Shown: positions 7,821 to 17,245 of the stretch, in pieces
How positions within the stretch are numbered: the stretch's first letter is position 1
How the letters are laid out: the number at the start of each line of letters is the position of its first letter
Made by a program: the position numbers and the translations under genes
Assembly: GCF_012062845.1 (NCBI RefSeq)
Contig: NZ_WWNB01000025.1
Span: 1 to 41,260, forward strand
Length of the DNA stretch: 41,260 nt
Direction of reading: 5' to 3'
From: Halomonas salinarum
Lineage (GTDB): Bacteria > Pseudomonadota > Gammaproteobacteria > Pseudomonadales > Halomonadaceae
The notes under the pieces: model-generated
What the model saw: the letters and a program-made list of their open reading frames with translations, nothing else
Database searches by the model: none
What the model was told of the DNA's origin: nothing

Positions 7821-9008
7821 ATGCCTGACAACAGACAGGACTCCTTGGTTAGCGGGTCGAAGGTTGCCGGTCAGAATCCAGCGGAAATAGATCCGGATAA
7901 ACAACTGTTCAATGCGGTCCAGCTTCGCTTGTTTCGTTACACAGCGGTTCTGTTGTGCCTGGTTGTACTGGCAGCGCTGATAGGAATTATTGGGTGGTCA
8001 TTCGGTTGGATACTGAATGCGTTCTACAATCTTCTCCTGTCGCTGTCGCTGGCCGGAATTCTAGCACTGGTACTTTATCCAGTGATGGAATTTCTCGAGA
8101 GCCGGCTTCGCTTTCCCCGCTTGCTGGCCATCATTCTTCTGCTGGTGGTCTTCTTCGTGGGCATTGGTGGCCTGATTTTCCTGCTTGTCCCCATCCTTGT
8201 CAGCCAGGTCGTCCAGTTGATGACCGTTCTGCCCGATGCACTGGCAAGCTTCCAGGCTCATTTCTCCGCTCACTTCCCAGGGCTTAGCTCCATGATTTCC
8301 ACCAGCATGGAGAGCAGCGGTGGCGAGGAATCCGAATCAGTATTACTAGGCGTGAAAAATCCGAGCACGGCTATCATGTCCTATCTGGGGCGATTGGCGG
8401 CTATCAGTTTCGTGCCCCTGTTCCTGTTTTTCACCCTGCTTTCCGGGGAATTGCTCCGAGGGCAGGCATCCGAACTGCTATCCATTTTCCACGAGGCCAC
8501 TCAGAAGAAAGTGCTGTACTTCATGGATGTGTTCATCGGGTATGTATCAGCCTTCTTTCAAGGCCAGCTGATCATCGCCGTGTGTATGGGCATTTTGTAT
8601 GCCATGAGTTTCACACTGATCGGCCTGAATTTTAGCGTGCTTGCCGGACTGGTGCTGGGACTGCTGAACATCGTCCCCTTCCTAGGCACCCTCATCGGCC
8701 TGCTGGTGATCCTGCCCATGGCCTATCTACAGCCGGATGGCGGCGTTGAGTTATTGGTCCTGGCCGGGCTGGTGTTTGCAGCGGTGCAATTGGTGGAAAG
8801 CTTGTTGCTGACACCGAATGTCATGGCCAATCGCTCAGGCCTTCATCCCGCACTCGTGGTTATTTCCCTGTTCTTCTGGGGGACGGCCTTGGGCGGTATT
8901 ATTGGCCTGATACTCGCGGTTCCCTTGACGGCATTTTTCGTTGCTATCTGGGGAGAAATCAAGACGAGTCTGAAACGCACGCTGAATAATCCAGATGAAA
9001 GGCCATGA
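7821..9008 (+). CDS. AI-2E family transporter (PerM-like)
   Basis: 395 aa inner-membrane protein of the AI-2E/PerM family, some members of which export autoinducer-2 or act in ion homeostasis. Two hydrophobic segments near the N-terminus are followed by a third after RFPRLLAIILLL. A large loop (about 150-210) follows, then five more helices, the usual eight-helix layout. Conserved pieces include GLVLGLLNIVPFLGTLIGLL and NRSGLHPALVVISLFFWG near the C-terminus. The second in-frame ATG (7821) is chosen because GCAGGA lies 7 nt upstream; ATG 7806 has no such site. A transposase relic immediately follows the stop codon. Substrate unknown. Confidence 0.88.
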   Translation: MPDNRQDSLVSGSKVAGQNPAEIDPDKQLFNAVQLRLFRYTAVLLCLVVLAALIGIIGWSFGWILNAFYNLLLSLSLAGILALVLYPVMEFLESRLRFPRLLAIILLLVVFFVGIGGLIFLLVPILVSQVVQLMTVLPDALASFQAHFSAHFPGLSSMISTSMESSGGEESESVLLGVKNPSTAIMSYLGRLAAISFVPLFLFFTLLSGELLRGQASELLSIFHEATQKKVLYFMDVFIGYVSAFFQGQLIIAVCMGILYAMSFTLIGLNFSVLAGLVLGLLNIVPFLGTLIGLLVILPMAYLQPDGGVELLVLAGLVFAAVQLVESLLLTPNVMANRSGLHPALVVISLFFWGTALGGIIGLILAVPLTAFFVAIWGEIKTSLKRTLNNPDERP

Positions 9009-9127
9009 AGGCAGCACCACTCAGCTGAAGCATGAGCTTGGCCACTACGTCATCTGGTACAACCAGGAGCGGCCTCACCAGGGATTGGGTGATGCGACAC
9101 TCGATGAACGGGATTCCCTCAACCACT
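9005..9127 (+). pseudogene. Transposase C-terminal relic (IS3/IS481 type), copy 1
   Basis: The frame overlapping the end of the transporter gene reads QLKHELGHYVIWYNQERPHQ followed by GLGDATLDE and a stop. WYNQERPHQGL is the signature end of rve-core transposases. The DNA past it (AACAAGGCGGCCTGACGCCGATG) is repeated in altered form near 11380-11405, so two copies of one IS have decayed on either side of the desaturase and PRC-barrel genes. Confidence 0.6.
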
Positions 9128-9342
9128 GAACAAGGCGGCCTGACGCCGATGATGACCCGATCCGAGCTTAGATGACCTGTCAGGTGGTCCAAAAGATGGG
9201 GGCCACTTCAGCGTGCCTGCCAAAAGGCTCTCACGCATGGCGCTGATCACGATCGCAGAGTAGGCCCTTTCCGATGGATGCCGAATGCACAATCCTGACA
9301 GGCTTAGTCATTCTTATGATCCTGCATGATCCCGAAGGTCGG

Positions 9343-10362
9343 TTAGACATTTGCCTCCCTGAAGCTCACCAGGCGGTGCTTCTTCTCATCCCACAGGGCC
9401 AGGCGCACAGATGCGAGGCTTTGCCATAGGGTGAGGCGGCCGATGCCACGCAGTTCGGGATGATCGCGTAGCACATCAGGCAGGCGGTAGAAGGGAATGC
9501 GGCTGCATAGGTGGTGGACATGGTGCACCCCGATGTTAGCGGAGAACCAGCGTAAGATGCGGGGCAGGTCATAATGCGAGCTACCGTACAGCGCTGCCTT
9601 CTGGAAGGTCCAGTCAGGGTCGTGCTCCCAAAAGGTGTTTTCGAACTGGTGCTGAACATAGAAGAGCCAGACACCGATTGTTCCGGCGAGCAGCGTGATT
9701 GGCAGTTGCACGAGCAGGAAGGAACCGATGCCCACCAGCCACATCATAGCGGGAACGAGGACTAGGATTGCCGCGTTGGTCGCCATGGTACTCAGCCAAG
9801 GCATCCAGCCTGCACGCATGAAGCCTACTGGCAACCGATTGTCTAGCAGAAACAGGTACGCAGGACCGAGAACGAAGAGAACGAAGGGATGACGGTAGAG
9901 GCGATAACGCAGCCTCTCTTTGCGAGGCAGAGCGCAAAATTCCTCGACCGTCAGGGTGTCGATGCCACCGATACGCGGGCGGTCGAGGTTGCCGGAATGG
10001 GCATGATGGTGCCTGTGAGTATGGCGCCAGAAGTCGAAAGGGGTCAGGGTCAGCACGCCGATCGCTCGTCCGACCCAATCATTGGCTCGCCTTGAGGGGA
10101 AGAAGGCACCATGGCTGCAGTCATGCTGAATCATGAACAGTCGCACGAGAAAGCCTGCGGCGGGGAGGGTGAGTATCAGGCTAAGCCAGTGGCCAGCGGC
10201 CAACGCTGCCCAGGAGAGGGTCCAGAGCAAGACGAAAGGAATTAGTGTGACCAGCAGCTCAAAGACGCTCCGGGCGATGCGTGGCGTGCGGTAGTCTCCC
10301 AGAGCACGCATGAGGGCGCGCGGCTCGCTGCTGAGGTCGTTTTTCTGCCGTGGGGTATCCAT
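9343..10362 (-). CDS. Membrane fatty acid desaturase
   Basis: 339 aa from ATG 10362, chosen because CAGGAG lies just upstream; the longer open frame to 10680 has no family resemblance. Membrane di-iron desaturases place double bonds in acyl chains. All three histidine boxes are present: HDCSH (80-84), HRHHHAH (116-122) and HHVHH (280-284). Hydrophobic helices surround box 1 (38-78) and lie at about 160-235. The layout matches the omega-6/delta-12-like group, but regiospecificity cannot be read from sequence. It probably adjusts membrane fluidity to cold or salt. Transcribed away from the PRC-barrel gene. Confidence 0.88.
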   Translation of the reverse strand: MDTPRQKNDLSSEPRALMRALGDYRTPRIARSVFELLVTLIPFVLLWTLSWAALAAGHWLSLILTLPAAGFLVRLFMIQHDCSHGAFFPSRRANDWVGRAIGVLTLTPFDFWRHTHRHHHAHSGNLDRPRIGGIDTLTVEEFCALPRKERLRYRLYRHPFVLFVLGPAYLFLLDNRLPVGFMRAGWMPWLSTMATNAAILVLVPAMMWLVGIGSFLLVQLPITLLAGTIGVWLFYVQHQFENTFWEHDPDWTFQKAALYGSSHYDLPRILRWFSANIGVHHVHHLCSRIPFYRLPDVLRDHPELRGIGRLTLWQSLASVRLALWDEKKHRLVSFREANV

Positions 10363-10732
10363 TTGCAGGCTCCTGTCCGGTCCAGTAAGCCCTACCGAGA
10401 TAAGCGGCCTTCGGCGGGGGCGTGCATGGAAGCTCGGGGGCACGGTCAAGGATGCGCCAAGAGATGGTGAGGTGTATGTGCGATTGCGTACACTGATAAT
10501 ACATTGAGCCTGGAAAGGTTCGACCCCACCGAATTCGTTGGTGCCTTCGATCCTTCCCGAAACAGGATTTTGACCAAACTCTGCCTGAAAAACGATAGCG
10601 GCCATGTGTTTGTTAACGCACCGACGAATCGTTTTCTTATGCCTACTATAAAACGGCATTCCCGAGATTAGGGACTGCACTATAGACCTCTATGGGTCCG
10701 GCAGACTGTCATGAAAGAGAGGGTAAGTAACC
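10363..10732. other. Divergent intergenic region between desaturase and PRC-barrel genes
   Basis: About 370 nt containing the upstream signals for both divergent genes. An AT-rich patch near 10630-10660 contains TATAAAACGG, a possible -10 region for the rightward gene without a good -35. A minus-strand TATTAT around 10496-10501 could serve the desaturase. Neither is strong. No gene seen. Confidence 0.3.
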
Positions 10733-11203
10733 ATGAAGAAACTAACCACATTGATTTTTACCGCCGCTATCGCCTCGCCCTTTGCACTGAGCACGGTCGC
10801 AATTGCTGAGAGCCAAAACAACATGCAGGCAGGCGAAAAGCAGTCTTCCAGCATGCAAGGCACTGACAACAAAAATGCCAGTGAGCAGCGTAATCATACC
10901 AACGAACCACAATTTGGCGTTAAGCCCTCGAGTGCGTTCTACGCAACTGATGTCATCGGAAGTAACGTCAAGCACCGCCAATCAGATGAGGACATTGGCG
11001 AAGTTCAGGATCTGGTTATCGGCAAAGATGGCCGTATCATCGGCGTTGTGGTGACGACTAGTGGCTTCTTGGGGCTCGGTGGACAGGAGACTGGATTAGG
11101 GTGGGATCACATAGAGCACAGCATGGAAGATGAGGAATCCGTGTTCTACACGGATATGGAAGAGGAAGCACTGCGCAACTCACCCAAGTACGAACGCAAT
11201 TGA
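10733..11203 (+). CDS. Secreted PRC-barrel domain protein
   Basis: 156 aa with a clear signal peptide (LIFTAAIASPFALSTVAIA, cleavage near residue 25). A low-complexity Gln/Asn/Ser-rich stretch follows to about 60. A PRC-barrel covers about 68-145: FYATDVIGSNVKH, then IGEVQDLVIGKDGRIIGVVV and FLGLGGQETGLGWDHIE. PRC-barrels occur in photosynthetic reaction centre H subunits, RimM and many small envelope stress proteins; this is the last kind, probably periplasmic. The ribosome-binding site is AGAGAGGG ahead of ATG 10733. A good intrinsic terminator follows 18 nt after the stop, so it is monocistronic. Confidence 0.85.
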   Translation: MKKLTTLIFTAAIASPFALSTVAIAESQNNMQAGEKQSSSMQGTDNKNASEQRNHTNEPQFGVKPSSAFYATDVIGSNVKHRQSDEDIGEVQDLVIGKDGRIIGVVVTTSGFLGLGGQETGLGWDHIEHSMEDEESVFYTDMEEEALRNSPKYERN

Positions 11204-11221
11204 TCCAAGCCGCAGAGAACG

Positions 11222-11248
11222 GGGGGCACAATGTGCCCCCATTTTTGT
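11222..11248 (+). terminator. Rho-independent terminator of the PRC-barrel gene
   Basis: GGGGGCAC (11222-11229), loop AAT, GTGCCCCC (11233-11240), then ATTTTTGT. An eight-bp GC stem plus a T-run placed just after the stop codon. Confidence 0.85.
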
Positions 11249-11261
11249 GGGTAAATGTCGG

Positions 11262-11425
11262 GTCCCCGAAAGTTGGACCAGGCGCTCAGCTGAAGCAGGA
11301 ACGGGGCCGCCACTTCACTTGGAACAACCAGGGGCGACTGTACGATGCGACACTCGTATAGCGGTATTTCCCTCAGCCCCTGAGCAAGGGGTCCTGATGC
11401 CGATGCAGAGCCGATCAGAGCCCTC
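11262..11425 (+). pseudogene. Transposase C-terminal relic, copy 2
   Basis: Reads QLKQERGRHFTWNNQGRLYD and then ATLV before a stop. It parallels the relic at 9005 both in protein (QLK-E-G-H, W-NQ) and in the following DNA (TTCCCTCA, CTGAGCAAGG, CCTGATGCCGATG). The PHQG segment is deleted. The rest of 11425-11649 shows no gene. Confidence 0.5.
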
Positions 11426-11649
11426 GTGAATGAGGCGGGATGACGGCATTTTCACAGCCGTTCCCCTTCTGGGTCATCAAGGCCTGGAACCAGTTGCAAA
11501 CGCTGTGTTGCTCAACGCACTGAAAGAGCGTCCATCCACCATTATTCTTGCCTTACATGGGACAAGGACTCACGCACGCTCTGCATTCTGCCTTGGCGCC
11601 GAGAGATGCGCTCAATGGTAAATGCCTCTTTTCTGTTCGATGAGGTGCA

Positions 11650-14037
11650 ATGAAAATTTCAGACCGACTGCTCGAGCAGGATCCCTTTTTTACGTTGTCT
11701 CTTGACCTGTTTGCCTGGGTGGATCGGGCTGGAAACTTCCTGCAGGTCAATCCTGCCTTCAAGCGCTTTCTGGGCTATGAACTCGAAACCCTGAAAGGCA
11801 AGTCCTATACCTATCTGGTGATAGCCGAAGACTGTTCCTTGGTCAAGAAGGCGCTAATACGCCTGGATCAGCAGTGCCCGATACAAGAGCTGGTCTTGCG
11901 GGTCGAGGATTCCTGGGGCCATCTGCACTGGATAGAGGTCAAGGCCGCCCTATGCGAAGAAAGTTTAATTCATATGGTGGCTCGGGATATCACCCACCAC
12001 ATGCGCCTTCGCCAGGAGGTCGACCGCCTGGCCGGGCGCCTTATCACCACCCTGGATAGCATTACCGACGTCTTCGTCACATTAGACCCCGAGTGGGGCT
12101 TCACCTACCTCAATCCTGAAGCGGAGCGCCTGCTTGAACGCGACCTCAGTAAGCTTGAGGGTGTGAGTCTCTTTGATGCCTTTTCCGGAAGGCTTGGTCC
12201 TCAGTTCGAGCGGCAATGCCGGCGCGCGCTGGCTGAAGACGTCAGCGTCTCATTCGAAGTAAGCGACTCCCATCCTGGACGCTGGTTCGAGGTCAATGCT
12301 TACCCTTCCTGCGAAGGGCTCGCGGTGTATCTCCGCGACATCAGTCGGCGCAAAGACACTGAGCAGCAGCTTCATATCCTCGAGCGCAGCATCGCGGCGA
12401 GCATCAACGGCGTCATTATCACCGATGCACGCCAAGAGAATCAGCCGATCATTTTTGCCAATCCTGCGTTTGAGTGTCTAACGGGCTACCGTCGCGAGGA
12501 ATTCATAGGGCACAACTGCCACTTTCTTCAGGGCCCGGGCACCGACCCGGACACTATTGCAACGCTGCGTACCGCCATTCGTGGCTGTCAAAAAACCCAG
12601 GTGGTACTTCGTAATTACCGCAAGGACGGCACGTCCTTCTGGAACGGGCTGAGTGTGTCGCCGGTGCTTGACGAACAGGGGCAGGCCACGCACTTCATTG
12701 GTGTACTGCACGATATCACTATCCAGCGCGACAATGAGGAGCGCCTGGCCTACAGCGCCACGCATGACCAGTTGACCGGACTGGCTAACCGCGCCTTACT
12801 GGAACAGCACCTGGAAAGCGCCAACCTTGATACATCGAGTGGCGGATGTCTGGGGGTGTTATTTATCGATCTCGATAGCTTTAAGCCGATCAACGATACC
12901 CTCGGTCATTGGATTGGTGACAAGCTGCTCAAACAAGTGGCAAGTCGTCTTTTGCAACAGGTCGGGCCAAAGAACAGCGTGGCCCGCTTCGGTGCAGACG
13001 AGTTCGTGGTGGTAATGCCAGCCTGCAAAGATAGAGCAGCAGTGCAATCCATGGCCAATGAGATTCTGGCTATTATCGCCCAACCCTATCGTATCAACCA
13101 AAATGACCTGCGTATCACCGCAAGCATCGGTATCGCTATAAAAGAGGGGGGTCTCGCCTCGGCGATGATTCTTGTGCAGCGTGCCGACATGGCGATGTAT
13201 CGGGCCAAGCACCAGGGACACAATGCCATTTACTGGTATCGCCAGGAGCTCGGCGTAAAGGCAAGAGAAAGTGTTTCCCTGCGTCGAGATCTTCAAAAAG
13301 CCATCGATAGCGAGCAGTTCGAGCTTCATTACCAGCCCCAGATTCATGGTCCGAGCGGGCGGGTTACCGGCGTTGAGGCATTGATCCGTTGGCAACATCC
13401 ACAGCGGGGCTACGTATCACCTGCTGAATTTATTGGTCTTGCCGAGAGTACCGGCCAGATCATTCCGATCAGCGACTGGGTGCTCGCTACTGCCTGCCAA
13501 GATGCCCAAGAGCTCAATGCGCTGGGCAAGGGCAAGCTCACCATGGCGGTTAATATCTCGCCAATGCAGTTTCAGCGCACCGACTTCGTGCAAGACCTTC
13601 TCAAAGTGCTCAAGAAAAGCGGCCTTGCGCCTGAGCTGCTCGAGCTCGAGCTCACTGAAGGCATATTGATGGAGAGTGCCGGGTGGGCGATGGAGACGCT
13701 GAGGGACCTGCGCCGGGAAGGTCTTCAGCTTGCCATCGACGACTTCGGGACGGGCTTTTCGAGCCTCAGCTATCTCAAGCACCTGCCCGTGAGTAAGGTC
13801 AAGATCGACCGGTCCTTCATTAATGACATCATCAGCGACCATCGTGACGCCGCTATCGTGCAAGGGGTCATTGCCATGGCGCAAGCGATGGAGCTTGAAC
13901 TGCTGGCCGAGGGGGTCGAGACCCATGCTCAAGTTGACTATCTCTCCCGTCAGCTATGCACCCATTACCAAGGTTTTCATTTTGCAAAACCCATGCCCTT
14001 GGCTCGATTGAAGGGATTCCTCGAAACACGTCATTAG
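11650..14037 (+). CDS. PAS-PAS-LOV-GGDEF-EAL protein, probable c-di-GMP phosphodiesterase
   Basis: 795 aa, no membrane segment, so a soluble sensor. PAS domains lie at about 13-117 and 130-235, and a LOV-type PAS at about 243-358. The LOV domain has GHNCHFLQG with the photoactive Cys290, NYRKDG and FWN. In the final strand FIGVLHDIT carries Leu353 where LOV proteins normally have the signalling Gln. The GGDEF domain (about 365-530) has GADEF at 448-452 and no RxxD I-site. The EAL domain (about 545-790) is complete: EAL 576-578, Asn635, Glu670, Asp697-Asp698, Lys718, Glu754 and QGFHF. The expected net activity is c-di-GMP hydrolysis, perhaps tuned by blue light. The secretion operon starts 71 nt downstream. 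Confidence 0.92.
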   Translation: MKISDRLLEQDPFFTLSLDLFAWVDRAGNFLQVNPAFKRFLGYELETLKGKSYTYLVIAEDCSLVKKALIRLDQQCPIQELVLRVEDSWGHLHWIEVKAALCEESLIHMVARDITHHMRLRQEVDRLAGRLITTLDSITDVFVTLDPEWGFTYLNPEAERLLERDLSKLEGVSLFDAFSGRLGPQFERQCRRALAEDVSVSFEVSDSHPGRWFEVNAYPSCEGLAVYLRDISRRKDTEQQLHILERSIAASINGVIITDARQENQPIIFANPAFECLTGYRREEFIGHNCHFLQGPGTDPDTIATLRTAIRGCQKTQVVLRNYRKDGTSFWNGLSVSPVLDEQGQATHFIGVLHDITIQRDNEERLAYSATHDQLTGLANRALLEQHLESANLDTSSGGCLGVLFIDLDSFKPINDTLGHWIGDKLLKQVASRLLQQVGPKNSVARFGADEFVVVMPACKDRAAVQSMANEILAIIAQPYRINQNDLRITASIGIAIKEGGLASAMILVQRADMAMYRAKHQGHNAIYWYRQELGVKARESVSLRRDLQKAIDSEQFELHYQPQIHGPSGRVTGVEALIRWQHPQRGYVSPAEFIGLAESTGQIIPISDWVLATACQDAQELNALGKGKLTMAVNISPMQFQRTDFVQDLLKVLKKSGLAPELLELELTEGILMESAGWAMETLRDLRREGLQLAIDDFGTGFSSLSYLKHLPVSKVKIDRSFINDIISDHRDAAIVQGVIAMAQAMELELLAEGVETHAQVDYLSRQLCTHYQGFHFAKPMPLARLKGFLETRH

Positions 14038-14108
14038 GAGCAGAACCCGCGCTATTAAGTAATGTTACACATTTTTTTACTTGGGTTTTGTTAAACGGTA
14101 TCCATTTT

Positions 14109-15857
14109 ATGGCAAAGCAACAGGAAGCAACGGATCTCCAGAGCGCGCTAAAAGCCTGTAAGGGATCGTTCGTACTGGTGGGCTTTTTCAGCATGTTCGT
14201 CAACCTGTTGATGCTTGTCCCACCTATGTACATGCTCCAAGTATACGACCGCGTTCTTAGCACCCAAAGCGTTGATACGCTTGTTATGTTAACGCTGATT
14301 TTGGTGTTTCTTTTCGTGGTGATGGGAGGCCTGGAATTGGTCCGTTCGCGGATGCTGGTTCGCATCGGTAACTGGCTCGACACCACCATTAACAAACGCC
14401 TTTATAGTGCGATGTTCAGCCGCAGCTTAGTAACGCAAGATGGACAAAGCGCGCAGCCGTTGAGCGATCTGACCAATCTCCGTCAGTTTTTAACCGGCAA
14501 CGGCCTGTTTGCGTTTTTTGATGCCCCCTGGGTACCGGTTTATCTCGGCGTGCTTTTTTTGTTTCATCCTTGGCTGGGTATCTTTGCCACTTGCGCCGGC
14601 ATTATTTTACTGGTGCTTGCCATTGCCAATGAGAAAGCAACGAAAAAACTGTTAGCTGAAGCCAATAACGAGCATATTCAGGCGCAAAACCTCGCTAGCG
14701 CTAACCTGCGCAACGCTGAAGTGCTGCAGGCCATGGGAATGTTGCCGGGCATCATGGGGCGCTGGTCCAAGCGTCATCATCAATTTCTGGCGAAACAGTC
14801 ACAAGCAAGTGACCGCGCGGGGGCGATCACCAATACCTCAAAAATGCTTCGCCTATTGTTCCAATCATTGATCTTGGGGTTGGGGGCGTACCTGGTGCTG
14901 CAAGGCGATATGACCCCAGGCATGATGATTGCGGGGTCTATCATTATGGGTCGAGCACTGGCGCCGATTGACCAGATGATTGGTGGCTGGAAAGGCTTTG
15001 TCAGCGCCCGTGGCGCGTATGACCGTTTAAATGAACTGCTTACCCAGATTCCTGCTGAAGAGAAGCGGATGTCGCTGCCATCTCCGCAGGGCAATATCAG
15101 TGTTGAAGGCCTGGCAGCCGCACCTCCAGGGTCGCGTATGGCCACAATCCGCGGGATCAATTTCGTCGTGGCCCAAGGCGAACACATCGGCATTATCGGG
15201 CCTAGTGCGGCGGGTAAAACCACGCTGGCTCGCGTGCTCTTGGGTGTCTGGCCATCACAAGTGGGCGAAGTGCGCCTGGATGGCGGGTTAATCACTCAGT
15301 ATAACCGTGACGAGATAGGCCCATGCATTGGCTACTTGCCGCAAGATATTGAGCTCTTTGATGGTTCTGTCAGCGAAAACATTGCCCGCTTTGGCGAGGT
15401 GGAACCGCAGAAGGTCGTCGCGGCGGCGAAAAAGGCTGGTGTTCACGACATGGTGCTGGAGTTGACCAACGGCTACGACACCGTGATTTCATCCACCAGT
15501 GGTGTGCTTTCAGGGGGGCAGCGCCAACGCATTGGGCTTGCCCGTGCGCTATATGGTAATCCCGTACTCGTCGTGCTGGATGAACCCAACGCCAATCTGG
15601 ATAGTGCTGGTGAATATGCGCTGGCGGAAGCCATTCAACAGCTCAAAGTCGAAGGCGCCACGCTCTTTGTGATTAGCCATCGCACCAGCGTTCTCAAGCA
15701 TATGGATAAGCTGCTGGTAATGAAAGAAGGCCAGGTCAGCATGTTTAGCACGCGGGACGATGTATTCGCCCAGTTTGACAAAAAAACACGCTCTCACGTC
15801 GGCCAAAACACGACACGACTATCGACCAGTGCCGGTGGGGAGGTTAACAAGCCATGA
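14109..15857 (+). CDS. Type I secretion ABC transporter (PrtD/AprD-like)
   Basis: 582 aa from ATG 14109; the frame is open further upstream into the preceding gene, but that extension is not family-like. An exporter half-transporter: an N-terminal membrane domain (about 20-310) starts with GSFVLVGFFSMFVNLLMLVP and YMLQVYDRVL, the hallmark of protein/RTX exporters. A nucleotide-binding domain follows with Walker A GPSAAGKTT, signature LSGGQRQR and Walker B VLVVLDEP. There is no C39 peptidase or C39-like domain at the N-terminus, which places it with PrtD/AprD. It overlaps the next gene by 4 nt (ATGA). The likely cargo is the RTX protein at 25831-28515, which lacks a signal peptide. Confidence 0.92.
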   Translation: MAKQQEATDLQSALKACKGSFVLVGFFSMFVNLLMLVPPMYMLQVYDRVLSTQSVDTLVMLTLILVFLFVVMGGLELVRSRMLVRIGNWLDTTINKRLYSAMFSRSLVTQDGQSAQPLSDLTNLRQFLTGNGLFAFFDAPWVPVYLGVLFLFHPWLGIFATCAGIILLVLAIANEKATKKLLAEANNEHIQAQNLASANLRNAEVLQAMGMLPGIMGRWSKRHHQFLAKQSQASDRAGAITNTSKMLRLLFQSLILGLGAYLVLQGDMTPGMMIAGSIIMGRALAPIDQMIGGWKGFVSARGAYDRLNELLTQIPAEEKRMSLPSPQGNISVEGLAAAPPGSRMATIRGINFVVAQGEHIGIIGPSAAGKTTLARVLLGVWPSQVGEVRLDGGLITQYNRDEIGPCIGYLPQDIELFDGSVSENIARFGEVEPQKVVAAAKKAGVHDMVLELTNGYDTVISSTSGVLSGGQRQRIGLARALYGNPVLVVLDEPNANLDSAGEYALAEAIQQLKVEGATLFVISHRTSVLKHMDKLLVMKEGQVSMFSTRDDVFAQFDKKTRSHVGQNTTRLSTSAGGEVNKP

Positions 15858-17245
15858 GCGATGACCATCATGCGGATACACAAAATTCCCCAGTTAAATC
15901 AGAGGCCGACACGTCCCCTCAAGAGCCCGCCATGTTGGAAGGTGAAGCGCAAGAAAGGCTTCCAACCAGCGAAAAGGGCTACCGTAAGCTGGGTTTTGTC
16001 ATTTTGTTGATTGCTTTTGGCGGCTTCGGTACCTGGGCGACAACGGCGTCGCTTGCGATTGCCGTGGTGGCGCCGGGCAGTGTTTCTAGCGAGTCGTTCA
16101 AGCGCACGGTGCAGCATCTGGAAGGCGGTATTGTCGAAGACATACACGTTGAAGACGGCGACAAAGTAGAAGCCGGTGATACGCTTGTGGAACTCAGCGA
16201 TACTCAGGTTCGCTCGCAGTTAGCAATTGCCCGCTCGCAGTACCTCATCAACCGAGCGATAGAGGCGCGGTTGCTGGCCGAACAAGAGGGGGCAGAAATG
16301 ATGAACGTTCCTGAAGAGCTGCAAGATATTGATAGTCAACGTATTCAGCAAGTAGTTGCCGTACAGCAAAGCCTCTTTTTGGCCCGCAAACAATCACAGG
16401 AAAGCACGCTGGAAGCGCTGGATGAGCAGATCGTGCAGATGCGCGAGCAGATTAGTGGTCTGGAAGAGCGCATTCAGGTAAATGCACAGCGCGTCACATC
16501 ATTACGCTCTGAAACGGAAGACTTTCGCGCGCTTTACGAGGAGGGGCTGGGCGACAATCAGCGAATACGGGAGCTTGAGCGTCAGGTATTGGAGTATGAG
16601 GGCAGTAGCTCGGAATTTCGCTCCAACATCGCCCAGCTGAAATCGCAGATCAGCGAGAATCGTTTGGAGCGCGAAATTCAGCAGCAAGAATTCCAGAAAG
16701 AAGTCGGCGAGCAGCTACGCGAGGCACAGTTATTAATTGCCGAGGCCGAGGAGAAAATGGTCTCGCTAAACGATCAGGTCGAGCGCACCGTGATCAAGGC
16801 GCCGGTGTCGGGTACCGTCGTGGGTTTGCAAATTCACACCGAAGGCGCGGTGATTCGAAGTGGCGACAACATCATGGATATTGTGCCTTCAAACGCTGGT
16901 TTCGTTGTAGCGGCGCGTATTCCCACCCGCGACATCGATAACATCTTTGTGGGTCAATTCGCAGAGATTCGCTTTAGTGCTTTTAACCAGCGTCTGACCA
17001 GTGAAATCGACGGTGAAGTGATTCATGTTAGTGCTGATACGTTTGAAGACGAAGCGACCGGGGATAATTACTACCGGGCAAGGGTGCGTGTAACGGAACA
17101 GGGACGTGAAGATATGACCGAGCAAATGCAGCTTCTTTCCGGCATGCCCGCCGAAGTAATGATCCGTACGGGCGAGCGCACTTTCGCAAGCTACATAGCG
17201 AAACCGATTACCGATATGCTGGCGCGCGCCATCCAGGAGGACTAA
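15854..17245 (+). CDS. Type I secretion membrane fusion protein (HlyD/PrtE family)
   Basis: 463 aa. A cytosolic N-terminal tail of about 48 residues precedes one transmembrane helix (LGFVILLIAFGGFGTW). A periplasmic part follows, with the first half of a lipoyl domain (VQHLEGGIVEDIHVEDGDKV), a long coiled-coil hairpin (about 120-310), the second lipoyl half (VIKAPVSGTVVGLQIHT) and a beta-barrel adaptor (VVAARIPTRDIDNIFVGQ). It bridges the ABC transporter and the outer-membrane channel. It is translationally coupled on both sides: ATGA with the ABC gene and TAATG with the TolC-like gene. Confidence 0.92.
   Translation: MSDDHHADTQNSPVKSEADTSPQEPAMLEGEAQERLPTSEKGYRKLGFVILLIAFGGFGTWATTASLAIAVVAPGSVSSESFKRTVQHLEGGIVEDIHVEDGDKVEAGDTLVELSDTQVRSQLAIARSQYLINRAIEARLLAEQEGAEMMNVPEELQDIDSQRIQQVVAVQQSLFLARKQSQESTLEALDEQIVQMREQISGLEERIQVNAQRVTSLRSETEDFRALYEEGLGDNQRIRELERQVLEYEGSSSEFRSNIAQLKSQISENRLEREIQQQEFQKEVGEQLREAQLLIAEAEEKMVSLNDQVERTVIKAPVSGTVVGLQIHTEGAVIRSGDNIMDIVPSNAGFVVAARIPTRDIDNIFVGQFAEIRFSAFNQRLTSEIDGEVIHVSADTFEDEATGDNYYRARVRVTEQGREDMTEQMQLLSGMPAEVMIRTGERTFASYIAKPITDMLARAIQED

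Noticed and set aside
12859..13398. 179-aa minus-strand open frame
   Set aside because: Antisense to the GGDEF and EAL domains; no supporting signals.
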